10,399 nt of DNA from Eubacteriaceae bacterium UBA4266 (lineage in GTDB: Bacteria > Bacillota > Clostridia > Eubacteriales > Eubacteriaceae), in NCBI GenBank assembly GCA_002396065.1, contig DGWE01000033.1, forward strand, positions 3,005 through 13,403, in the 5' to 3' direction. Within the stretch, counting starts at the first letter, position 1. Each line of letters starts with the position of its first letter. The notes beneath the pieces are model-generated. The model was not told the origin of the DNA and made no database searches. It saw only the letters and a program-made list of their open reading frames with translations. Below are positions 1 to 5,197 of this stretch, piece by piece. The position numbers and the translations under genes are program-made.

Positions 1-343
1 TGAGAAAGGGCACGAGCATGATCGCGGAGCTTTCGACGAGGGCCGTGGTGGAGCTGGAGGTTTTGGACAGCGCGATGGTTTCGCCGGCCATCATGGCGAA
101 GAATACCAGACCGAGGATGATGCCGCGGCCGAGGGTTTTAAGGGTCAAGCCGCGCAGGTGGCGGTTGAAAATGATGACGAGCAGGATCGCCGCGATTGTA
201 AAGCGCACCCCCAGCAGGTTGAACACGTCAAACGCCGTCAGGCAGTGCTTGACCAGCAGAAACGAAGTCGACCGGGCGAAGATGACCGCCGCGAGCAGCC
301 CTTCGGCGTGGCGCCTGTTGTGGATATCAAATCGGGTTTTCAA
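1..343 (-). CDS. EamA/DMT-family membrane transporter, N-terminal part (runs off left edge)
   Basis: The minus strand reads open from 343 to the window edge, giving 114 codons and no stop, so the gene is cut by the window boundary. The translation starts (M)KTRFDIHNRRHAEGLLAA and is markedly hydrophobic. It has a helix around residues 15-32, a helix around 43-59 ending in a basic loop (NRHLRGLTLKT), and a third around 73-92 followed by ALSKTSSSTTALVESSAIML. This pattern of short helices with a small-residue-rich segment leading into the fourth helix is typical of EamA-domain drug/metabolite transporters, which usually have ten helices and about 300 residues. The substrate cannot be predicted. 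The likely start is TTG at 343, which overlaps the mntP stop as TTGA, with GGGGTGA just upstream acting as the ribosome site. This implies co-transcription and translational coupling with mntP. Family assignment is by eye; the start codon is inferred. Confidence 0.72.
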   Translation of the reverse strand, partial: MKTRFDIHNRRHAEGLLAAVIFARSTSFLLVKHCLTAFDVFNLLGVRFTIAAILLVIIFNRHLRGLTLKTLGRGIILGLVFFAMMAGETIALSKTSSSTTALVESSAIMLVPFL

Positions 344-918
344 AACGCGATCACCCCGAGATCGTGGAGCAGCACGTAAAGGCCGATCAAAAACAGAATG
401 ACGCCGCCAGCGACTTCCGCCACCCGTCCGAACTTCGCCGAGATGAAATGCCCGATCAAGGTGGCGCCGAAGGAGCATCCAGCGGAGACCGCCGTGATGG
501 TGATGACAGCCACCGGGACGTTGATTTTAATGAAGGCGAAGCTGACGCCCGCCGCCAGCGCGTCCACCGAGGTGACGATCGAGAGCAGGATGATTTCCTG
601 GGGCGAGAAGTGCTCCGAAGAGGCCTTGGCCTGGTCGGCCGGGTCTTCGTGGAAGGCGTCCCAGATCATTTTGCCGCCGACGATCGAGAGCAGAATGAAG
701 ACCACCCAGTGATCGAAGGACGAGATAAGGTTGTAAAACTGCGTGCCGAGCAGCCACCCGAGAAAGGACATCAGCCCTTCGGCGCCGCCGTAGGACAGTG
801 CGATGGTAGCGGCCAGCTTGGCATTGTATTTCGGCATGGCCAGACCCTCGCAGGCGGAAACCGCGCTGGAGTCCATGGCCAGTCCGAAGGCTAACAATAG
901 AATGCCGACAAAACCCAT
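340..918 (-). CDS. mntP: Manganese efflux pump MntP-type protein
   Basis: The product is 192 residues, close to the usual length of about 190 for MntP (DUF204), an inner-membrane exporter that protects cells from excess Mn(II). The sequence shows six hydrophobic segments in two repeats. The first repeat carries GLAMDSSAVSACEGL (residues 12-26, with Asp16). The second carries TSVDALAAGVSFAF (116-129, with Asp119). These are the paired conserved aspartate motifs of the family. ALSYGGAEGLMSFLGW and HWVVFILLSIVGGKMIWDAF are also family-typical. A hydrophilic loop at about residues 88-106 separates the halves. The ATG at 918 is preceded by AAAGGAG at good spacing and by a strong promoter at 968-996. 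The predicted leader is only about 40 nt, too short for the yybP-ykoY manganese riboswitch that often controls this family. An EamA-type gene follows with a 4-nt overlap. Confidence 0.9.
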   Translation of the reverse strand: MGFVGILLLAFGLAMDSSAVSACEGLAMPKYNAKLAATIALSYGGAEGLMSFLGWLLGTQFYNLISSFDHWVVFILLSIVGGKMIWDAFHEDPADQAKASSEHFSPQEIILLSIVTSVDALAAGVSFAFIKINVPVAVITITAVSAGCSFGATLIGHFISAKFGRVAEVAGGVILFLIGLYVLLHDLGVIAF

Positions 919-967
919 GTTGATTATATTCTCCTTTGATGATAACTGTTTATTTTAAAGTAGAAAG

Positions 968-996
968 AGTATAACACAACCGGACGCCCTTCGCAA
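968..996 (-). promoter_or_regulatory. Sigma-A-type promoter of mntP
   Basis: On the minus strand a -35 box TTGCGA (996-991) and a -10 box TATACT (973-968) are separated by 17 bp. Transcription would begin near 961, giving a short leader into the AAAGGAG ribosome site of mntP. A small imperfect inverted repeat (CCTTC/GAAGG, 989-1001) surrounds the -35 box and might be an operator, but it is too short to rely on. Confidence 0.75.
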
Positions 997-1035
997 TGAA
1001 GGCCGGGAAGCGGCAAATCTCCAGGCGGCGGGCGC

Positions 1036-1064
1036 TTGTTAAAATGCGGGGGATATGGTAGAAT
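1036..1064 (+). promoter_or_regulatory. Candidate promoter P1 for the PAS-GGDEF-like gene
   Basis: TTGTTA (1036-1041) and TAGAAT (1059-1064) are separated by exactly 17 bp on the plus strand. The resulting leader would be about 75 nt and AT-rich. The -10 box lies inside a small palindrome (1059-1070). Confidence 0.5.
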
Positions 1065-1081
1065 GTTCTAAAGTTTAACTT
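1059..1081. repeat. Two adjacent short palindromes over the P1 -10 region
   Basis: TAGAATGTTCTA (1059-1070) is a 5-bp inverted repeat with a 2-nt centre, and AAGTTTAACTT (1071-1081) is a 5-bp inverted repeat with a 1-nt centre. They abut each other and cover the P1 -10 box and expected start site, a good place for a repressor. The sequences do not match the LexA, PerR or Fur consensus, and such short palindromes arise easily in AT-rich DNA. Confidence 0.3.
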
Positions 1082-1085
1082 ATTA

Positions 1086-1113
1086 TTGAAAAGCTCACCG
1101 ATCACATTATAAA
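1086..1113 (+). promoter_or_regulatory. Candidate promoter P2 for the PAS-GGDEF-like gene
   Basis: TTGAAA (1086-1091) and TATAAA (1108-1113) are separated by 16 bp on the plus strand. It starts transcription nearer the gene than P1. Either or both may be used; sequence alone does not decide. Confidence 0.45.
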
Positions 1114-1137
1114 ATCAAATGAGATCAGTTTGGATTT

Positions 1138-1142
1138 GGAGG
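1138..1142 (+). promoter_or_regulatory. Ribosome binding site that fixes the start at 1148
   Basis: GGAGG lies 5 nt before ATG 1148. It falls inside the reading-frame extension that would start at TTG 1130, so the longer form is unlikely. Confidence 0.75.
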
Positions 1143-1147
1143 AAATT

Positions 1148-2425
1148 ATGGCATCCCGGGATCAAAAGCATCAGCTTGAAGAGCTCATAGAGGATTTTAG
1201 TTATTTTGACGATCTGCCCTGCGGGGTTGTCATTTTTACAATTGAAAAAGGACGGGAACTGGTGCCCGTCTACCGCAACACCTGGTACCGCCGCCTTTTC
1301 GGCTACAAAAGCCAGAAACAGGCCGCGCTGAAGGACAACGTCTTCTCGAAAATATACGAACCGGACCGCAAAAACGTCATCCGCTGCCTGCGGCAGAGCG
1401 CAGAGGGCGTCAGCGGTGAAATGACGGCCCGCCTCGTCTTTGAGGATCAGGTCATGCTGCAGGCTCACCTGCGGATTTGGTGCGTCCAGCGGCAGTACGA
1501 ATACCCGAAGGTCGGCATGATGATCACCGGCTCGGACAACGAAGAAGAAGTCGATCCGACGACGGTCACCTTCAATCAGAATTACCGCAACATCGCGCGC
1601 TACGAAGCGACTTCGAGCTTCGACTACGACGTCGAGCAGGACCGTTTCTTTTTCATTGTGCGGGACGAAAACGGCGGGGTGAAAGAAAAGGTGATCGACA
1701 ATTACCTCGAAAACCTGCGCAACCACAAGATGGTTCACATCAGCACCGTGCGCGAGTACGAAAAGGCCCTGACGTCCCGGACGGCGACCGAGGTCGATTT
1801 TCTCGGCCTGCGCAAGGACGGGGAGTACGAATGGCGCCGGGCGACGTGTACGCCGACGACCATCAGCGTCCACGGTGCCGTGAGCCCGCACACCATCGGC
1901 CACATCGAACCGGTGGCTTCGAGCCCGACTGCGCCGCGCCGCGCCCACATGGATTTGGTTACCGGCCTGCAGGACCGTGCGTCGACGATGATGACCATCA
2001 ATTGGATTCTCGAGGCCAGAGAAGAAAGTCAGCGCGTCTTCGCCCTGGTCTGCCTCAACGGCCTGTCTGAAATCGACCGCGTCTGCGGCGAAAAGGTCGG
2101 CGACAAGATGCTGCACCGCCTCGGTTTCGTCCTCTCAACGTCGCTGATGGTGCAGGACGTGATCGGCCGCTACTCCGGCGCCTATTTCGCGCTGTTCATC
2201 CGTCACGCCAAAAGCAGCGAGCAGATCGCCCAGATCGTCGAAAACGCCCGCACCGAAATGGAAATCGAACGGGCGAAATACCCGCACTGCCCGGAAATCG
2301 GCCTGTCCTTCGGTCAGGCGGTCATGCCCGACGACGGCACGACCCTCGAGGAGGCGGAAGCCGTCGCCAACGCCCGTCTCGACGAGAAAATCGCCCAATG
2401 GGACGCCGCTCATCCAAAGGCCTAA
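1148..2425 (+). CDS. PAS-PAS-GGDEF-like signalling protein with degenerate (inactive) GGDEF
   Basis: The 425-residue product has no membrane segment and should be cytoplasmic. Residues ~15-127 (DLPCGVVIF ... YRNTWYRRLFGY ... VGMMIT) resemble a PAS domain, and residues ~147-254 (a long FDYDVEQDRFFFIV segment, then DFLGLRKDGEYEWRR) a second PAS/PAC-like domain. The C-terminal ~265-415 has the GGDEF-domain framework: MDLVTGLQDRAS, EKVGDKMLHRLGFVL, RYSGAYFALFI and LSFGQAVMPDDG. The signature is SGAYF (343-347) in place of GG(D/E)EF. The first metal-binding aspartate region reads CLNGLSEID, and the RxxD inhibitory site is absent (MVQD). Diguanylate cyclase activity is therefore not expected; a ligand- or protein-binding sensory role is inferred. 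The start is set at ATG 1148 because GGAGG (1138-1142) precedes it by 5 nt; a TTG at 1130 has no ribosome site. The gene is divergent from mntP and ends before a strong terminator. Confidence 0.78.
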   Translation: MASRDQKHQLEELIEDFSYFDDLPCGVVIFTIEKGRELVPVYRNTWYRRLFGYKSQKQAALKDNVFSKIYEPDRKNVIRCLRQSAEGVSGEMTARLVFEDQVMLQAHLRIWCVQRQYEYPKVGMMITGSDNEEEVDPTTVTFNQNYRNIARYEATSSFDYDVEQDRFFFIVRDENGGVKEKVIDNYLENLRNHKMVHISTVREYEKALTSRTATEVDFLGLRKDGEYEWRRATCTPTTISVHGAVSPHTIGHIEPVASSPTAPRRAHMDLVTGLQDRASTMMTINWILEAREESQRVFALVCLNGLSEIDRVCGEKVGDKMLHRLGFVLSTSLMVQDVIGRYSGAYFALFIRHAKSSEQIAQIVENARTEMEIERAKYPHCPEIGLSFGQAVMPDDGTTLEEAEAVANARLDEKIAQWDAAHPKA

Positions 2426-2436
2426 CGCATTCTACG

Positions 2437-2463
2437 ACAGCCAGTGTCCACTGGCTGTTTTTT
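2437..2463 (+). terminator. Rho-independent terminator after the PAS-GGDEF-like gene
   Basis: ACAGCCAGTG (2437-2446) and CACTGGCTGT (2449-2458) form a perfect 10-bp inverted repeat, in practice an 8-bp stem with a 6-nt loop, followed by six T (2458-2463). It starts 12 nt after the stop codon and ends only 17 nt before the nfo start, leaving no room for a promoter between them. Confidence 0.88.
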
Positions 2464-2480
2464 CTTGAGAAAGGGATACC

Positions 2481-3335
2481 ATGGCACACACCAACACATT
2501 GATTGTCGGCCCCCACACGTCCATCGCGAAGGGCTACCTCGCCGCGCTGAAGGACGCCTGCGCTATTGGCGCGTCGACCTTCCAGTTCTTCACCCGCAAT
2601 CCCCGGGGCGGCGCCGCCCGCGCCCTCGATCCCGAGGAAATCGCCGCCTTTTCAAAGGGGCTGGCGGCCCACCACTTTGGGCCTCTTTTGGCCCACGCGC
2701 CCTACACGATGAACATGGCCTCGAAGACGGAAAAGACCCGGGCATTCGCGGCCGAAACTTTCGCCGACGATCTTAAACGCATGGCCCAGCTGCCCTGCGC
2801 CCTTTACAACTTTCACCCCGGCAGCCACACCGGTCAGGGCGCGGCGGTGGGCATCGACGAAATTGTCGACATCCTCAACGGCGCGATGACCCATGAGCAG
2901 ACGACGACGGTGCTCCTGGAGACCATGTCGGGCAAGGGGACGGAAATCGGCCGCAGCTTCGAGGAGCTCGCCGAGATCATCGCCCGGGTTGAGGTGCCTG
3001 AGCACATGGGCGTCTGCCTCGACACCTGTCACGTGTACTCCGCTGGCTACGACATCGTGCACGACCTCGACGGGGTGCTGAAACATTTCGACGACGTCGT
3101 CGGCCTCGACCGGCTGAAGGCGGTGCACCTCAACGACAGCAAGACTGAATTCGGCAGCCACAAGGACCGCCACGAAAAACTCGGTGCCGGCAGCATCGGC
3201 TGGGACGCCGTCGGCCGCATCGTGACCCACCCGGCGCTGAAGGGCCTGCCCTTTTTCCTGGAGACGCCCCAGTCCAATTACACCGGCTACCGCAGCGAAA
3301 TTGAGCGGCTGCGCCAGTTTGCGGCCGAATCCTAA
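2481..3335 (+). CDS. nfo: Endonuclease IV (deoxyribonuclease IV), apurinic/apyrimidinic endonuclease
   Basis: The 284-residue product matches the usual length of endonuclease IV, a TIM-barrel enzyme that cleaves DNA 5' of abasic sites in base excision repair using three metal (typically Zn) ions. All nine expected ligands are present in order: His72 (LAHAPY), His112 (FHPGSH), Glu147 (LLETMSGKG), Asp181 and His184 (CLDTCHVYSAGYD), His216 (VHLNDSK), Asp229 and His231 (SHKDRHEKLGAG) and Glu261 (FFLETP). The enzyme should be active. The ATG at 2481 is preceded by GAGAAAGGG. The gene sits immediately behind a strong terminator without space for a promoter of its own, so it is probably transcribed by read-through or from a promoter inside the upstream gene. 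The cation diffusion facilitator gene follows after about 50 nt. Confidence 0.96.
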   Translation: MAHTNTLIVGPHTSIAKGYLAALKDACAIGASTFQFFTRNPRGGAARALDPEEIAAFSKGLAAHHFGPLLAHAPYTMNMASKTEKTRAFAAETFADDLKRMAQLPCALYNFHPGSHTGQGAAVGIDEIVDILNGAMTHEQTTTVLLETMSGKGTEIGRSFEELAEIIARVEVPEHMGVCLDTCHVYSAGYDIVHDLDGVLKHFDDVVGLDRLKAVHLNDSKTEFGSHKDRHEKLGAGSIGWDAVGRIVTHPALKGLPFFLETPQSNYTGYRSEIERLRQFAAES

Positions 3336-3344
3336 TTTGGCTGT
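3321..3344 (+). repeat. Inverted repeat with the nfo stop codon at its loop
   Basis: Positions 3321-3330 can pair with 3335-3344 as a 10-bp RNA stem with three G-U pairs, around a CCTA loop. The inner core GCCGAAT/ATTTGGC contains one of the G-U pairs. The nfo TAA (3333-3335) lies in the loop and first stem base. The following sequence (GTGTTTGT) is only partly T-rich, so this is at best a weak terminator. Confidence 0.4.
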
Positions 3345-3386
3345 GTGTTTGTAAAAAATATAAAAGAAAAAAGTGAGATGAATTCT

Positions 3387-4343
3387 ATGGAAAGCAAGTC
3401 ACACACTTCAACCCTCGCCCAGACGGCAACGCACGTGTCGATTGTGTCGATTGTCGTGAACATTGCCCTTTCGCTGATGAAGCTTTTTGCCGGGATCGTC
3501 GCCCATTCCGGCGCGATGATCTCCGACGCCATCCACTCGGCCTCGGACGTGTTTTCGACGATCATCGTCATTGTCGGCGTGCGCATTTCCTCGAAGAAGG
3601 AAGACAAGGAGCACCCCTACGGCCACGACCGGATGGAATGTGTCGCCTCGCTGATTCTGGCCGGGCTCCTCGCCGTGACCGGCTTTTTGATCGGCAAAAG
3701 CGGCGTCCAGACCATCGCCTCGGGCAAGGCCATCGCAGTGCCGGGCGTCCTCGCCCTAGTGGCGGCCGTGGTGTCCATCGCCGTCAAGGAATGGATGTAC
3801 CACTACACAATCCGCGCGGCCAAACGGGTCAATTCCAGCGCTTTGAAGGCCGACGCCTGGCACCACCGCAGCGACGCCCTGTCCTCGGTCGGGGCGTTGA
3901 TCGGGATCGCCGGTGCCCGCCTCGGGCTGCCCATTCTCGACCCGCTGGCCGAAATCATCATCGCGCTGATGGTCATCAAGGTCGGCTTCGACATCGGGAA
4001 GGACAGCATCAATAAAATGGTGGACCGCTCGGTCGACGAAAAGACCCTGGCGGCGATCTTGAGGGTCGCCGAACATCACCCGGGAGTCGTCCGGGTCGAC
4101 GACCTGCGCAGCCGGACCTTCGGCTCGAATTTCTACATCGATCTGGAAATCGCCGTGGACCACACCCTGGACATCCAGCGGGCCCACGCCATCGCCGAGA
4201 CGCTGCACAACGTCCTCGAGGAACGCTACCCGAACCTGAAGCACTGCATGATCCACGTCAATCCCGACGTCGATCTGTCCGACGCCACCAAAGCGGAGCT
4301 GCAGCAGCAGGCCGAAGCCCAGGACGGCGTAAAAAAGTCTTAA
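3387..4343 (+). CDS. Cation diffusion facilitator (CDF) family divalent metal efflux transporter
   Basis: From ATG 3387 the product has 318 residues, typical for bacterial CDF proton-coupled exporters (Zn, Fe, Co or Mn). About six helices occupy residues ~15-205. Helix 2 carries DAIHSASD (Asp47, His50, Asp54) and helix 5 carries DAWHHRSD (Asp156, His159, Asp163), the paired DxxHxxxD metal sites. HPYGHDRME (77-84), the family loop motif, follows helix 2. The cytoplasmic domain (~212-295, HHPGVVRVDDLRSRTFG ... HCMIHVNPD) is the ferredoxin-like dimer and metal-sensing domain. The metal cannot be settled from sequence. The start is uncertain: GTG 3345 and ATG 3378 are in frame upstream, but a weak AGTGAG site is best spaced for ATG 3387. 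No clear promoter lies in the 51-nt gap after nfo, so the two are probably co-transcribed. It is the second metal exporter here besides mntP. Confidence 0.9.
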   Translation: MESKSHTSTLAQTATHVSIVSIVVNIALSLMKLFAGIVAHSGAMISDAIHSASDVFSTIIVIVGVRISSKKEDKEHPYGHDRMECVASLILAGLLAVTGFLIGKSGVQTIASGKAIAVPGVLALVAAVVSIAVKEWMYHYTIRAAKRVNSSALKADAWHHRSDALSSVGALIGIAGARLGLPILDPLAEIIIALMVIKVGFDIGKDSINKMVDRSVDEKTLAAILRVAEHHPGVVRVDDLRSRTFGSNFYIDLEIAVDHTLDIQRAHAIAETLHNVLEERYPNLKHCMIHVNPDVDLSDATKAELQQQAEAQDGVKKS

Positions 4344-4374
4344 AGGCAGTTCCCCGCGGTTGAGCGCCGTCCTG
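4320..4374 (+). repeat. Perfect 10-bp inverted repeat enclosing the CDF stop codon
   Basis: CAGGACGGCG (4320-4329) and CGCCGTCCTG (4365-4374) are exact reverse complements separated by 35 nt. The loop holds the CDF stop codon (4341-4343) and the right arm overlaps the -35 end and spacer of the following promoter. No T-run follows, so a classical terminator is not supported. Confidence 0.55.
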
Positions 4375-4388
4375 CTGCGTGGTATAAT
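4360..4388 (+). promoter_or_regulatory. Strong sigma-A-type promoter upstream of the 4430-5146 gene
   Basis: TTGAGC (4360-4365) and a consensus TATAAT (4383-4388) are separated by 17 bp. Transcription should start near 4395, about 35 nt before ATG 4430, and probably continues through pncB and the Sua5 gene to the terminator at 7857-7886. Confidence 0.8.
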
Positions 4389-4429
4389 GAATCGTTAAGT
4401 TCACAACAATAAATAGAAACGAGAAAAAT

Positions 4430-5146
4430 ATGGAAAACAAGAACCAAAAGCACCGCGTGCCGGGCGCCTTTGAGCTGCCGACGTGGGCGCTGCGCCTCAT
4501 TTACGTCGCGGCGATCGCCTCGGTGGTCTTCGCACTCTGCATGATGGGCCGGCTCCACGGCTTTGCGGTGCGCAACCACTACGCGGGCATGGCCAACGCC
4601 AACAGCGAGGTGGCGGTCAAGGCGTCGAAGGCGACGAAGGTCAAGACGCCGTCGGTCGATTCCGACCACATCACCTACACGTCCAAGGCGCCGTCCCACA
4701 TCGGCTGCGAGACCATCGCGGCGCTGGTGCTGGATCACAGCGAGGTGGACGTCAATTATTCCCTGCGCCAGCATTATTACATGAAGGGCGTGAACGGGCT
4801 GTACCGCTACATGAGCGATTCGGCGACCTACAGCGTGCCCTCCCGCTACGAGTACTACGTCAGCAAAAAGCTGGCCAAGGCGATGGGCACCAAGGTGAAG
4901 ACAGTGAAGAACCGCTACACCTGGGTCATGCTCCCCAATCATAAGGGCAAAACCTACGACGGGGAACGCTACGGCTTCAACATCTATTGGGTCAATCGGA
5001 AAATCACCACCGACGACGTCCACAAGACCTTCGCCGCGGTGCGCTACAACACCAAGAACAAGACCTACACCAAGGGGACGATCTCAGCTAGAATGGTGCG
5101 TCAGACCGACGCGTCGATCATCCCAGATACCTTTGTGGCGAAATAA
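4430..5146 (+). CDS. Unrecognised membrane-anchored, probably extracytoplasmic protein
   Basis: I do not recognise this 238-residue protein. The first ~18 residues are polar and basic (ENKNQKHR), followed by one hydrophobic segment at about 20-42 (LRLIYVAAIASVVFALCMMG). This looks like an uncleaved signal anchor placing the rest outside; there is no lipobox cysteine at the expected position and no LPxTG motif. Residues ~45-80 are a low-complexity Ala/Lys/Ser/Thr linker. The remaining ~155 residues are rich in Tyr and Lys and predicted to be beta-rich, with YSLRQHYYMKGVNGLYRYM, YEYYVSKKLAKAMG and YGFNIYWVNRKIT as landmarks. A single Cys (residue 99 region, GCETIA) occurs outside the membrane. 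ATG 4430 lacks a good ribosome site (only GAG), but it follows a consensus promoter and codon use matches the neighbours. pncB follows after 51 nt. No function is assigned. Confidence 0.8.
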   Translation: MENKNQKHRVPGAFELPTWALRLIYVAAIASVVFALCMMGRLHGFAVRNHYAGMANANSEVAVKASKATKVKTPSVDSDHITYTSKAPSHIGCETIAALVLDHSEVDVNYSLRQHYYMKGVNGLYRYMSDSATYSVPSRYEYYVSKKLAKAMGTKVKTVKNRYTWVMLPNHKGKTYDGERYGFNIYWVNRKITTDDVHKTFAAVRYNTKNKTYTKGTISARMVRQTDASIIPDTFVAK

Positions 5147-5154
5147 GCTTCGCC
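5137..5154 (+). repeat. Inverted repeat with the stop codon of the 4430-5146 gene in its loop
   Basis: GGCGAA (5137-5142) and TTCGCC (5149-5154) pair perfectly around the loop ATAAGC, which contains the TAA stop (5144-5146). The following bases are TGGATTTTAAATTT, moderately T-rich, so a weak terminator or a transcript-stabilising hairpin is possible. Confidence 0.4.
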
Positions 5155-5197
5155 TGGATTTTAAATTTCAAAACGATAAGGAAACAAAGGAGAAGAC

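Noticed and set aside
18..401. Plus-strand open frame at the left end
   Set aside because: It is Arg-rich nonsense without a ribosome site; the opposite strand reads as an EamA-type transporter.
364..894. Long plus-strand open frame opposite mntP
   Set aside because: It has a charged, low-hydrophobicity composition typical of an antisense shadow of a G+C-rich membrane protein gene, and no ribosome site; the minus strand encodes recognisable MntP.
919..960. Manganese-sensing yybP-ykoY riboswitch upstream of mntP
   Set aside because: The predicted leader from the promoter at 968-996 is only about 40 nt and shows none of the expected paired structure.
1059..1070. LexA/SOS box upstream of the unit preceding nfo
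   Set aside because: TAGAATGTTCTA does not match the Gram-positive CGAACnnnnGTTCG LexA site, so SOS control of nfo is not supported.
1115..2116. 333-codon minus-strand open frame inside the PAS-GGDEF-like gene
   Set aside because: Same antisense-shadow character; the plus strand has promoter, ribosome site, terminator and recognisable domains.
5147..5197. Separate promoter for pncB
   Set aside because: Only weak AT-rich hexamers with no acceptable -35 partner are present; co-transcription from 4360-4388 is more likely.
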